The notes below the pieces were generated by a model. The model worked only from the letters and a program-made list of their open reading frames with translations. It ran no database searches and was not told where the DNA came from. From Rhodoferax potami (lineage in GTDB: Bacteria; Pseudomonadota; Gammaproteobacteria; Burkholderiales; Burkholderiaceae_C): 64,000 nt of DNA. The position numbers and the translations under genes are program-made. The stretch lies in assembly GCF_032193805.1 (NCBI RefSeq), contig NZ_JAVBIK010000001.1:3617001-3681000 (forward strand), in the 5' to 3' direction. This document shows positions 56,499 through 64,000 of the stretch, in pieces. Numbering within the stretch: position 1 is the stretch's first letter; each line of letters begins with the position of its first letter.

Positions 56499-57290
56499 TC
56501 AGAGAGCGATGAGTTTCAAACCGGCATAAGCCAGCAGCAGGGACAACAGAGAGCGGATCACCCGCTCCGGGGTTTTGAACATCAGGTGCGAGCCCACCCA
56601 GATACCTGGGAGCGAGCCTGCCAGCAACTTGGCCAACAGAGGCCAATCCACTGAGCCGAGGGACGCGTGGCCCATGCCGGCCACCAAGGTCAGAGGCACT
56701 GCATAGGCAATGTCCGCCGCCACAATGCGGGGCAGGGGCAACAAGGGGTACAACAGCATCAACACCGTGACGCCGATGGCTCCCGCGCCGACGGAGGTGA
56801 GTGTAACCAGCGTGCCAATGAGGGCGCCGAACAACAGCGGCAGACTCCAATGGCGCGGGCGAGCAGCAGCCGCTTCATGGCCAGCTGCAATGGACTTGGG
56901 GCCTGACTTGCCGCGCACGGCCTTAAAGAGGGTGGCTGCGGCAGTCAGCAACAGGGCCACGCCCAAGGTGCTGGTCATGATCTTTTGTACTTCTCCGCTG
57001 GTGGCGCCCAGTTGGTGCAGCACGTAAAGCGTTGCCAGTGCCGCAGGGATGCTGCCGGCCGACAAATTGAGAACTACCGGCCAGTCGATATGGCCGGAGC
57101 GTGCCAGTTTGACGGTGCCGCCCATTTTGGTGAAAGCGGCAAACAGCAGGTCGGTACCGACCGCCATGTAAGGCTTGACCCCAAAGAAGAAAATCAGGAT
57201 GGGCGTCATCAACGAGCCGCCGCCCACACCCGTCAGGCCCACGATCGTGCCCACAAAAAAGCCCGCCAGTACAAACGCCAAATCATGCAT
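56499..57290 (-). CDS. TauE/SafE (TSUP) family permease of the sulfate assimilation operon
   Basis: A 263-residue polytopic inner-membrane protein. GFFVGTIVGLTGVGGGSLMT is the family N-terminal motif, repeated in the second half as LVTLTSVGAGAIGVTVLML. About eight hydrophobic segments. It is the first gene of the leftward cys operon, 19 bases before cysI, so sulfate or sulfite is the likely substrate. Not related closely to the TSUP protein at 1827. Confidence 0.88.
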   Translation of the reverse strand: MHDLAFVLAGFFVGTIVGLTGVGGGSLMTPILIFFFGVKPYMAVGTDLLFAAFTKMGGTVKLARSGHIDWPVVLNLSAGSIPAALATLYVLHQLGATSGEVQKIMTSTLGVALLLTAAATLFKAVRGKSGPKSIAAGHEAAAARPRHWSLPLLFGALIGTLVTLTSVGAGAIGVTVLMLLYPLLPLPRIVAADIAYAVPLTLVAGMGHASLGSVDWPLLAKLLAGSLPGIWVGSHLMFKTPERVIRSLLSLLLAYAGLKLIAL

Positions 57291-57557
57291 GGCGGCGACT
57301 GTAGGCGGGCCGGCTTAGATTGAAAACTACTTTTTAGCTATGGGGGTATGAGGTCTGGTTATATGGAGGCCGCAGGGATCGATGGGAAACGGATTCAGCA
57401 ATGCTAGCTTTCGACCCAAAACGGAAATCAGTCGGTTCATACTGATTGCTTGATAGCAGTCATTCTCCTCCGGCCCATTATGGTGGATCGATTGACGGCC
57501 GGTATGGGGCGGAATTGGTAGCAGAACAAGTTGACTCTGGGCTCTCTTGGACTTCTC
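57291..57557. other. Leader region of the cys operon
   Basis: No gene seen. Directly upstream of the permease start, the minus strand reads CCATAGCTAAAAAGTAGTTT, an AT-rich block in otherwise GC-rich DNA, which is a reasonable place for a promoter with a CysB-type activator site. No exact consensus was identified. The other end holds the 3' side of the convergent-facing cupin gene. Confidence 0.35.
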
Positions 57558-57884
57558 TTATGCGCCTGGTCCGAAGACTGCCCAGACAGCGGTATCTGAC
57601 GTGTGGTTCACGAAGCAGTGTGACTCACCCTTGGCGGCAAATAGCAGATCACCAGTCGAAAACCCAACACGCACCGTCCCGCGCACGAACTCACCTTGTC
57701 CGGTCACGACAACATAGACCTCGTCGCGATCATGCGGGGATTGTGGATCCGGATTCGGTGGACGGTACCAACGCGCTTCAAGACCAGAGGTGTTCAGCAC
57801 CTGTTTGCTCAATCGGCCATCTGGCACCGGAAGCGCGTCGCCCTGAGCAGTGGTCACGCGAGTGGGAATAGGCGGAGTGTTCAT
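57558..57884 (-). CDS. Cupin domain protein
   Basis: A 108-residue single-domain cupin. Cupin motif 1 is SPHDRDEVYVVVTGQGEFV (H and E as metal ligands), and motif 2 is GDLLFAAKGESHCFVN (H). Such small cupins are isomerases, dioxygenases or sugar-binding proteins; the substrate is unknown. It is translationally coupled to the upstream GNAT gene (ATGA). Confidence 0.85.
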   Translation of the reverse strand: MNTPPIPTRVTTAQGDALPVPDGRLSKQVLNTSGLEARWYRPPNPDPQSPHDRDEVYVVVTGQGEFVRGTVRVGFSTGDLLFAAKGESHCFVNHTSDTAVWAVFGPGA

Positions 57885-58318
57885 ACTAGCTTTCGGTATT
57901 GGACAAAGCCGCTCTTGTCGGCGATCTTGTCGTAGAGGTGCATGGCATCGGTGTTGGTCTCGTGCGTAAGCCAATGCACGCGACTCGCTCCTTTCACCCT
58001 GGCTGCGGCATAAACATAATCAATCAGAGCCCGTCCCACGCCCTTACCACGCAGTTCTGGCGAAGCAAACAGGTCTTGTAGGTATACGTAATCTCCCGCT
58101 GTCCAGCAACTACGGTGAAAGATGTAATGGACCATGCCGACCAGCACACCGTCTTGCTCGGCCACGGCGCAGTGCATGGGCTCTGCGGGATCGAGGAAAC
58201 GGGCCCAAGTTGTCTGAGTCACAGCCTCAGTGAGGCTCGTCTTGTAAAAGGTTTGGTAACCCTGCCACAAGGGTAGCCACTGCGCATAGTCTTTTTCTGT
58301 TGCAATACGGATGTTCAT
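57881..58318 (-). CDS. GNAT family N-acetyltransferase
   Basis: A 145-residue GNAT enzyme. The acetyl-CoA binding motif A is LRGKGVGRALIDYVYAAA (Q/RxxGxG/A). MNIRIATEKDYAQWLPLWQG is a typical GNAT start, and THETNTDAMHLYDKIADKSG the typical end. The acceptor is a small molecule or protein amine, unknown. Coupled to the cupin gene. Confidence 0.9.
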   Translation of the reverse strand: MNIRIATEKDYAQWLPLWQGYQTFYKTSLTEAVTQTTWARFLDPAEPMHCAVAEQDGVLVGMVHYIFHRSCWTAGDYVYLQDLFASPELRGKGVGRALIDYVYAAARVKGASRVHWLTHETNTDAMHLYDKIADKSGFVQYRKLV

Positions 58319-58348
58319 GGCTTTTTGCTCAGATTAGGTCTAGTGGAC

Positions 58349-59098
58349 TTACTGCCGTGCTGTCGGAAGGCCAGTGGGAATGCGAGATACCAGCCTCTGG
58401 CGGATGTCTACCAATGACATGCATTGCGTGCCATCCGGCTCAAAATTGTCTTCCGAGAGCCAGGTTTCCAATGCGGCTTTGATGACGGGCCACTCACTAT
58501 CAATGATGGAGAACCACGCCGTGTCGCGTGAACGGCTCTTGTAGATCACTGCTTGACGGAAGATTCCCTCAAACGTGAAACCGAGACGCAGTGCTGCGCT
58601 GCGCGAAGGTGCGTTGAAGCTGTCGCACTTCCACTCAAATCGGCGGTAGCCGAGTGTCTCGAACACATGCTTCATCAACATGTATTGCACTTCAGTGGCG
58701 GCTGGAGTCCGTTGCAACAGGGGCGAGTAATAGACGTTGCCAACTTCCACCACGCCAGAGTTTGGATCGACACGCATCAAGGTGAGGTAACCCACGGCAG
58801 TCTGGGTCTTACTGTCAACGATGGCAAAGAACAGAGGGTCTCGGCTTGTTTGTATGGATTCCAGATATGCCATTAGAGCCCCCATTGTGGCGAAGGGCTC
58901 ACTGAAGAGGTACGTCCAGTCGCGATCATCAGGAGCGGTCGAGAGGGCGGCAAACAGATCGGGACCATGGCGTTTGGCGTTGATAGGCTCAAGGCGGCAG
59001 AACTGCCCTTGCAGTGTGGTGGGTGTTGGTGCCTGACGGGGCGTCCATTGGAGTATTGGATCACCGATCGACTGGTTGAATTCATTGAGGCGTGGCAT
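58349..59098 (-). CDS. GNAT family N-acetyltransferase (RimJ/RimL-like)
   Basis: A 249-residue acetyltransferase of the RimJ/RimL-type GNAT group. GQFCRLEPINAKRHGPDLFA, then AVGYLTLMRVDPNSGVVEVG, then CDSFNAPSRSAALRLGFTFE GIF (the acetyl-CoA/Asn-Ser-Ala block). Start at 59098 (MPRLNEFNQSIGDP); upstream codons lie in the promoter of the divergent MocR gene. Probably regulated by that MocR protein. Confidence 0.87.
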   Translation of the reverse strand: MPRLNEFNQSIGDPILQWTPRQAPTPTTLQGQFCRLEPINAKRHGPDLFAALSTAPDDRDWTYLFSEPFATMGALMAYLESIQTSRDPLFFAIVDSKTQTAVGYLTLMRVDPNSGVVEVGNVYYSPLLQRTPAATEVQYMLMKHVFETLGYRRFEWKCDSFNAPSRSAALRLGFTFEGIFRQAVIYKSRSRDTAWFSIIDSEWPVIKAALETWLSEDNFEPDGTQCMSLVDIRQRLVSRIPTGLPTARQ

Positions 59099-59138
59099 GC
59101 TTTGGAAACTCTTGCGGAAGTGAGAAGAGCACACTGTA

Positions 59139-59191
59139 GGCACATCATGGTCTGATATAAAGTGCCAGTAGCAATGATTCTTATAGTGCCA
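59139..59191. promoter_or_regulatory. GTGCC half-site cluster between GNAT and MocR genes
   Basis: Two direct repeats, ATAAAGTGCCA (59157-59167) and TATAGTGCCA (59182-59191), have the same AGTGCCA core 24 bases apart. An inverted half-site GGCAC is at 59139-59143. MocR regulators commonly bind direct repeats (with an inverted site) in their own divergent promoter. Confidence 0.5.
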
Positions 59192-59197
59192 CGAACC

Positions 59198-60691
59198 ATG
59201 AACTCTCAGCCTTCGCTGTTGGAAGCGCCGCTCGACAAAAGCAGCACAGATCCTTTGCAGCGACAACTATGTGCTCGCATCAAGAGTGCCATTGTGGACG
59301 GGCGCCTACCTGCGGGTGTGCGCTTGCCGGCCACGCGGGTCCTCGCACAAACTCTAGCCATATCTCGCAATACTGTCAGCATTGCATATGAACAGTTACT
59401 GGCTGAAGGCTATGTGTTGTCCGATCGCCAAGGCACGGTAGTTGCTACGCTACGCCCTTCTGTGTTCCCACACGCGCGTCGTCATCACCTGCCCCGCAGC
59501 GAGGCCCTACTTTCACATCCAAATCTGGCCGATCGTCTAAAGAGCCTGCGCCCCACAGCATCAGTGCCGGCCGACTTGACCGCCTTCCGCCCGGGCGTGC
59601 CTGCACTCAATCAGTTTCCGCTGGCGCAATGGCGCAAGGCTTTGGACAACGTCACTCGCACTGACACACCCTACATGCTCAATTACGGTGACCCGTTGGG
59701 GCAAAGTGCACTGCGCTCTGCGATTGCCGAACATTTGGCGCTTACTCGGGGCGTGCACTGTGAAGCAGCCCAGGTGGTCATAACCGAAGGAGCGCAAGAA
59801 GCACTGGCGTTGTGCGTGCGCTTGCTTACCAATCCGGGTGACACGGTTTGGATGGAGGACCCGGGCTATCGGGGTGCTAAGTCCGCTTTCTACGCTGGTG
59901 ATGTTCGCGTACGTCCCATGCGACTGGACACTGAGGGCTTGCAGTTCACCAGCAGTGACTGGCGCAATCACACGCCGCGGGTGGTCTACACAACGCCATC
60001 GCATCAATACCCTCTGGGCAACGTGATGTCGGTGGCGCGCAGACTTGCGCTGATAGCAGCAGCGCAAGCGCACAACGCATGGATTATTGAAGACGACTAC
60101 GACAGCGAGTTTCGGTTGGAGGGCGCACCCATAGGTGCCATGCAAGGTCTGGTGGATGACGCCCCAGTGCTATACGTGGGCACGTTTTCGAAAACTATGT
60201 TCCCCGCCTTGCGCTTAGGATTCTTGGTCTTACCCACGCGATTGCTCGCAAGGTTGGAATCGCCTTTGCGCGAACTGCTTCGCGGTGGCCACAACCACGA
60301 ACAGTTAGCGATGGCGCAGTTCATCACATCCGGCCAATTTGCGCGCCATCTGGCCCGCATGCGCCGCTTGTACAGAGAGCGCCAGCAAGTCCTTCGGCAT
60401 GCGCTTACACAACACTTGAGTGTGCCGCACAGTCTAGAGGGAGGGCGTTGCGGATTGCATCTTTGCGTACGATTTGATGCGAAGTACCCTGATACAGCTG
60501 TCGCAGAAGCCGCTCGGCGCTACGGTATGGCGCCGCAAGCTTTGTCTGCATTCGCGCTCTCAGCCACACCAGAAGACAACGGGCTGGTTTTAGGTTACGG
60601 CAACACGCCGATTGAGACCATGGGCTCGTTGGTATCTTGCTTGCGACGAATACTTCACAGTGTCGAATTGAAGCCAAATTTCACTGGCTAG
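59198..60691 (+). CDS. MocR/PdxR-type GntR-aminotransferase regulator
   Basis: A 497-residue regulator with an N-terminal GntR winged helix (about 20-90: PLQRQLCARIKSAIVDGRLP, ISRNTVSIAYEQLLAEGYV) fused to a fold-type I aminotransferase domain. The PLP lysine is K332 (VGTFSKTMFPALRLGF), with EDDYDSEFR for the pyridine ring. Such proteins sense PLP or an amino acid aldimine. It is divergent from the GNAT operon, its probable target; it overlaps the convergent SDR gene by 11 bases. Confidence 0.93.
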   Translation: MNSQPSLLEAPLDKSSTDPLQRQLCARIKSAIVDGRLPAGVRLPATRVLAQTLAISRNTVSIAYEQLLAEGYVLSDRQGTVVATLRPSVFPHARRHHLPRSEALLSHPNLADRLKSLRPTASVPADLTAFRPGVPALNQFPLAQWRKALDNVTRTDTPYMLNYGDPLGQSALRSAIAEHLALTRGVHCEAAQVVITEGAQEALALCVRLLTNPGDTVWMEDPGYRGAKSAFYAGDVRVRPMRLDTEGLQFTSSDWRNHTPRVVYTTPSHQYPLGNVMSVARRLALIAAAQAHNAWIIEDDYDSEFRLEGAPIGAMQGLVDDAPVLYVGTFSKTMFPALRLGFLVLPTRLLARLESPLRELLRGGHNHEQLAMAQFITSGQFARHLARMRRLYRERQQVLRHALTQHLSVPHSLEGGRCGLHLCVRFDAKYPDTAVAEAARRYGMAPQALSAFALSATPEDNGLVLGYGNTPIETMGSLVSCLRRILHSVELKPNFTG

Positions 60692-61361
60692 AAGCACGCA
60701 ACCACACGGGAATTGAGCCGTCATCGTCCTCAAACACGTCCCAGATGCTGCCGTGCGGGGCCGATTTCGCAGCGGCCATCAACGTCTTCGCGAGTTCGCG
60801 CCGGGCAATGGTTCGCTTCATGTCTAGACGGTGCGTCGCCGGGGTGACTGCGATTGCTCGTGCCTGACCCGTGGTGTCATCCGCGTTGACCAGCCTTGCC
60901 GCTCTCACGATGACGTAAGGCAGTCCACTTTGAGCCAGCGCGGCTTCGCGATCCACCACGTTTTTCTGCATTCCTCGCTTGGCAAGGTTGAGCAAATGCC
61001 AGACCCATGAAGGCTTGTCCGGTCCAATGACGGACAGCAGCACGATCTTGGGATGTTTGGTGTGTTTTTTGGCTGCATGGATTGAATTCATGAATCCGTC
61101 GAACATCAAGGATCGAACTTCCTGCCGGGATGCAAACCGTTTGTGAATGTCCGCCGTAAAGAAGACAGCATCGAAGTCTCCATCCAACGCTCGTGCTATG
61201 GCATTTGGTTCGGTCACATCGGCGCTGTACGGCTCGATCAATTCTGTTGCGGGTAGCGGCCGCCGAGAGATTGCTCGAACGTGCTGCCCACTGCTAGCAA
61301 GAAGGCGGACAATCTCCAGCCCAGTCCCACTGCTGGCGCCAATCACTGCAAATTTCTTCAT
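60681..61361 (-). CDS. NAD(P)-binding SDR-like protein
   Basis: A 226-residue atypical short-chain dehydrogenase. The NAD(P) motif is IGASSGTGLEIVRLLASSG (GxxxGxG), then RAISRRPL, and a mid-region VLLSVIGPDKPSW resembling NmrA/SDR_a5 proteins. There is no YxxxK catalytic pair, so it may be an NmrA-like sensor or a non-classical reductase. It overlaps the 3' end of the MocR gene. Confidence 0.85.
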   Translation of the reverse strand: MKKFAVIGASSGTGLEIVRLLASSGQHVRAISRRPLPATELIEPYSADVTEPNAIARALDGDFDAVFFTADIHKRFASRQEVRSLMFDGFMNSIHAAKKHTKHPKIVLLSVIGPDKPSWVWHLLNLAKRGMQKNVVDREAALAQSGLPYVIVRAARLVNADDTTGQARAIAVTPATHRLDMKRTIARRELAKTLMAAAKSAPHGSIWDVFEDDDGSIPVWLRASSQ

Positions 61362-61397
61362 TGAGATGCCTTTGTATCGGTTAGTCTCTGGGAGTGC

Positions 61398-62210
61398 TTA
61401 GGCAACTTGCTGTAGTACTTTGACTGCAGCAGTGTGCAAACCTGGTGCGGCGGCAACAAAATCGGAGCTGGCCAGCGTCCACGGCGCGCCATGCCAGTCC
61501 GTCACTACGCCACCGGCCTCGCGCACCAGAAGCGCTCCAGCTACCAGACCTGATAGAACGTTGCTGGATTGCCAAAAAGCGTCCAGACGTCCAGTCGCCA
61601 CGTGCACCAGTTGCATGGTGGCGGGTACGGCCGTTTTGACCAATAAGGCCTGTTCCAGCATGGCTGCCATTGAACGGGCCAGACGAGCCCGTGTAGACGT
61701 ATCTTCATCTGGTGTGGCTTGACCTGTGCTAACGAGCGCCGCTCGTAAATCTTGTTTGCAGGATGTTTGCAGTGGCTGGCCATTCAGAAAGGCTCCATGA
61801 CCGCGCAGCGCGGTGTAGACCCTGAAGGTCAATGGCTCGTCCACCACCGTTAGTACGACTTCGTTATCACGCACCAAAGTGGCGGTCACACTCCAGTCGC
61901 CCATGCCATGGATGTGATTGACGTTGCCCTCCACCGGGTCCACTACCCACCATTCGCCAACCGGCAGAGGTCCTGTGGCTTTCTCATCCTCCAGCCAGTT
62001 GGCCTTGGGGCGGATCGCCTGCAGCAATTGACGCAAATGGCCTGTGGCCGCCTCGTCATTGGCATCGATCATCGCAAGCAGACTGGGCAAGTCTGCTGGG
62101 CGAGCACTGGTGTCAAAACGCTGGAGAAGGACCTGCCCCGTCTGGTGGACGGCTTGCGCCGTCTGCGCCAGCAGTAGAGTGTCTTCAGAATGGGAGAGAG
62201 GCTTGTTCAT
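61398..62210 (-). CDS. Inositol monophosphatase-family protein with altered metal motif
   Basis: A 270-residue member of the inositol monophosphatase/CysQ family: LPSLLAMIDANDEAATGHLR, NWLEDEKATG, WWVVDPVEGNVNHIHG (residues 88-102) and a C-terminal GLVAGALLVREAGGVVTDW. The canonical DPxDGTxN metal motif reads D91-P-V-E94-G-N-V-N: the second Asp is Glu and Thr is Asn. The activity may therefore be altered; sulfur or inositol phosphates are only possible substrates. Divergent from the TetR gene with an operator between them. Confidence 0.85.
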   Translation of the reverse strand: MNKPLSHSEDTLLLAQTAQAVHQTGQVLLQRFDTSARPADLPSLLAMIDANDEAATGHLRQLLQAIRPKANWLEDEKATGPLPVGEWWVVDPVEGNVNHIHGMGDWSVTATLVRDNEVVLTVVDEPLTFRVYTALRGHGAFLNGQPLQTSCKQDLRAALVSTGQATPDEDTSTRARLARSMAAMLEQALLVKTAVPATMQLVHVATGRLDAFWQSSNVLSGLVAGALLVREAGGVVTDWHGAPWTLASSDFVAAAPGLHTAAVKVLQQVA

Positions 62211-62241
62211 AAATTTGTCCTTGCGCTGTGATTGCGATACC

Positions 62242-62271
62242 TCAATAATATGAGCCATCGCTCATTATTGA
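62242..62271. promoter_or_regulatory. TetR-type operator between IMPase-like and TetR genes
   Basis: TCAATAATATGAGC-CATC-GCTCATTATTGA is an inverted repeat, perfect over ATGAGC/GCTCAT and continuing outward with a two-base bulge. It fits a TetR dimer site controlling both divergent genes. The first in-frame ATG of the TetR frame (62250) is inside it. Confidence 0.7.
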
Positions 62272-62282
62272 AACTCGCATTC

Positions 62283-62906
62283 ATGCCAAAGACCCAGCAC
62301 CGGGCCGCAACTGCCTTGGCCCCTCGGAAAAAGCCATTGCAGGCGCGATCTGCGGCGACCGTGCAAGCCATCTTGGAGGCCGCCGCTCACATTCTGGAAA
62401 CAGATGGCTTGACGGCTTGCTCTACTAACGCAGTGGCATTGAAGGCTGGCGTCAGCATCGGCTCTCTGTACCAATACTTCCCCTCCCGCGATGCCATCAC
62501 CAAGGCGCTGATCCTGGCACAAACCACGGCGTTGCTCGAAGAGGTGGAAGCCATTGACACCCGCCGGGGTGGCCGAGCCGCATTGCAGCAGTTAGTGCGG
62601 GTTGCCATCGCACAGCAGCTCGATCGGCCGTCCCTAGCCAGAATTCTGGATGTTGAAGAGCAACGCCTCCCCATCGAACCAGACTTGCAAAGCTACGCTG
62701 CCAGGTTGCACGCTGCGATGCGCGGGATCCTGGCGCAACCAGACATGCCACCCGACGCACAGCAGCCCGAAGTCGCTGCCGACGTACTAGCCATCATCCG
62801 GGGCCTGGTGGATGCGGCTGGTGGACGTGGCGAGAGCAAATCTGAGTCATTGGCACGGCGAGTGCTGCGCGCAGTTTTTGGCTATCTGGATGCCGGTGGT
62901 GGGTGA
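62283..62906 (+). CDS. TetR/AcrR family transcriptional regulator
   Basis: A 207-residue repressor. The helix-turn-helix is ILEAAAHILETDGLTACSTN then AVALKAGVSIGSLYQYFPSR (residues about 28-70), followed by a ligand-binding helical domain. The start at 62283 (MPKTQHRAATA) was chosen because the ATG at 62250 lies in the operator. It probably represses itself and the divergent IMPase-like gene. Ligand unknown. Confidence 0.92.
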   Translation: MPKTQHRAATALAPRKKPLQARSAATVQAILEAAAHILETDGLTACSTNAVALKAGVSIGSLYQYFPSRDAITKALILAQTTALLEEVEAIDTRRGGRAALQQLVRVAIAQQLDRPSLARILDVEEQRLPIEPDLQSYAARLHAAMRGILAQPDMPPDAQQPEVAADVLAIIRGLVDAAGGRGESKSESLARRVLRAVFGYLDAGGG

Positions 62907-63230
62907 GTGATGGCACATTCACTTGACGCATCTCCACTGAGATTCGCTTCTGTTTTAGAGCCCTGTTCGACCCCACACAGAATTCGACAACGCCCAACCG
63001 CCCACCGGTAAGCGGTAATTGGTCACAGGATTGGCGGGTGATTTCAACGCTCGCGGCGCACCGACGTGATCGTGCGCTTGGCGTGGCGGGTCGATGGATG
63101 CTCGACGAGTTGCGTCGAAACCTCGTCTCGTGATCCAACGGAACACCGGAAAGCGGCCCCTCGCGAACGCCTGCTCTTGGCCCGAAACTGCCTTTCTGAG
63201 ATCCATTTCGAACGCTTATAGGCTCCATCT
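62907..63230. other. Non-coding stretch, possible decayed sequence
   Basis: No supported gene, although several minus-strand frames stay open. A minus-strand frame encodes pieces such as LPVGGWALSNSV but shows no domain. The block GGAAAGCGGCCCCTCGCGAA and its surroundings resemble degenerate dispersed non-coding sequence rather than a gene. It is followed immediately by an interspersed repeat copy. Confidence 0.4.
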
Positions 63231-63286
63231 GCTACAAAAAAAGTAGCTGCTCGCACATATTATTAGAGCGCTAGCGGCCAATTTTT
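63231..63286 (+). repeat. Interspersed repeat copy between TetR and oxygenase genes
   Basis: GCTACAAAAAAAGTAGCTGC then TCGCACATATTATTAGAGCG then CTAGCGGCCAATTTTT; an intergenic copy of the same element. Confidence 0.75.
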
Positions 63287-63365
63287 CCTAAAACAGCAGC
63301 GCCAAGCGTTGCGCTGCCAGAGTTCGCCAAGGCCGGAATTCTGATCTTCAGGGCCCGGGCGCACC

Positions 63366-64000
63366 TCAGGCTTTCTTGCCGCGCAACTCTTCCATACGTT
63401 CGTTGAAGTACGTTTCCACCGTGTAGCGTTCGGAGAGCACCACTTCGCGGCGAGGGTGCAAAAACAGCGGCAGCGAGATACGCGACTTGGTCGCACCTTC
63501 GCCGGTGGGGTTCAGCACCCGATGCACGGTGCTGGGGTAGTAGCCGCCGGAGGCTTCGGCCAGCATGTCGCCGATGTTGACGATCAGCAGACCGAAGTCG
63601 CAGGGCACATCGTGCCAAGCTTCATCCTTACCCAACACTTGGAGGCCGGGCTCGGTAGCGGCCGGCAGGATGGTCAAAAGGTTGATGTCACCATGGGCTG
63701 CGGCACGCACCGCGCCGGGTTCTTCATCGCCCCGCAGCGGCGGGTAGTGCAAAACGCGCAAGAGGGTGTGGTCGCTACCCTCAATCATGGCCGGCAGGGG
63801 CACCGAATACCGCGCCTTCACATCCGCTGGTGAGTTCGCTTCCACCCAGTTCAGCAGCGTGGCGGCCAAGGTGGCGCCTTCTTTGTAGTAGCGCTGGGCA
63901 GCGTCGCTCACCTCGGCCGGGTAGCGGCCCCACGGATAGATATGAAAGAACTCTTTCAAATCCTTCTTGGTGAAGTTCTTGGCTGTTTCTGACACGCTGG
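63366..64000 (-). CDS. 2-oxoglutarate/Fe(II) oxygenase, isopenicillin N synthase family (C-terminal part)
   Basis: The last 211 codons of a 2OG-Fe(II) dioxygenase of the isopenicillin N synthase-like family; the N-terminal third lies beyond the right edge. The Fe ligands are in AAHGDINLLTIL (HxD) and STVHRVLNP (H), and the 2-oxoglutarate Arg/Ser pair is in KSRISLPLFLHP. WGRYPAEVSDAAQRYYKE is also typical. The GTG at 63995 is in frame but is not a credible start. Substrate unknown. Confidence 0.9.
   Translation of the reverse strand, partial: SVSETAKNFTKKDLKEFFHIYPWGRYPAEVSDAAQRYYKEGATLAATLLNWVEANSPADVKARYSVPLPAMIEGSDHTLLRVLHYPPLRGDEEPGAVRAAAHGDINLLTILPAATEPGLQVLGKDEAWHDVPCDFGLLIVNIGDMLAEASGGYYPSTVHRVLNPTGEGATKSRISLPLFLHPRREVVLSERYTVETYFNERMEELRGKKA

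Overview
The window looks like a chromosomal segment of a betaproteobacterium of the order Burkholderiales, most likely family Comamonadaceae (Rhodoferax/Curvibacter-like). This is an inference from high GC, the gene families and their order (glycogen operon, cys operon without cysJ, YqjD/YqjE membrane cluster, HisJ-type transporter next to an AstE-like gene), and many copies of a short interspersed repeat (core GCTGCTCGCGCA..TTC..ACGGGCGCT) that I associate with Comamonadaceae genomes. No phage, integrase, insertion sequence, CRISPR or rRNA was seen.

Layout. 0-2.6 kb: divergent thiolase and acyl-CoA dehydrogenase (beta-oxidation) with a shared candidate operator, then a TauE/SafE permease. 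2.6-9.0 kb: HupE-like membrane protein with a frameshifted TPR partner, a tiny Met/Lys/Asp-rich secreted protein, SRPBCC and YbgC-like proteins, a YqjD/YqjE-like envelope cluster, and two lipoproteins (DUF4398; OmpA). 9.0-16.3 kb (minus strand): polar amino acid ABC transporter (binding lipoprotein, two permeases, ATPase) with a frameshifted AstE-like hydrolase, then a PAS-GGDEF protein and a YihG-like acyltransferase. 16.6-21.3 kb: YgiQ-type radical SAM protein, YiaA-like and TraB/GumN-like proteins. 21.5-32.8 kb: a six-gene glycogen operon glgB-glgX-pgm-glgC-glgA-glgP.

32.8-38.8 kb is an accessory island: a secreted YD-repeat/Rhs protein with an AT-rich cysteine-containing C-terminal tip, a small membrane-anchored protein, a displaced 70-bp rhs fragment and a lipoprotein gene. 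It is bordered by two same-orientation copies of the interspersed repeat. 38.8-46.4 kb is mixed housekeeping (DUF1294, YebC, acyltransferase 3, CoA-transferase, flavodoxin, exonuclease, MOSC, CheV, FAH). 46.5-49.4 kb is a four-gene operon of a minimal J-domain protein and three proteins I do not recognise. Then come tRNA-Asn, ferredoxin-NADP reductase, a 7Fe ferredoxin and an assimilatory sulfate reduction operon (TSUP permease, cysI, DUF934, cysH, cysD, cysN) reading leftward. 57.5-63.3 kb carries GNAT, cupin, MocR, SDR, IMPase-like and TetR genes. The right edge is a truncated 2-oxoglutarate/Fe(II) oxygenase gene.

The most interesting signal is the interspersed repeat. At least nine copies are visible, and four lie within protein-coding sequence: in frame inside ygiQ, as the N-terminus of cysN, as the N-terminus and start codon of the DUF934 gene, and in inverted orientation inside cysI. 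Three of these encode recognisably the same peptide (consensus around A-A-x-A-x-S-T-G-A), so the element acts as a mobile protein-coding insert comparable in principle to Rickettsia palindromic elements. Other points are the Rhs island bounded by the same repeat, the J-domain gene cluster, and two genes broken by one-base frameshifts.
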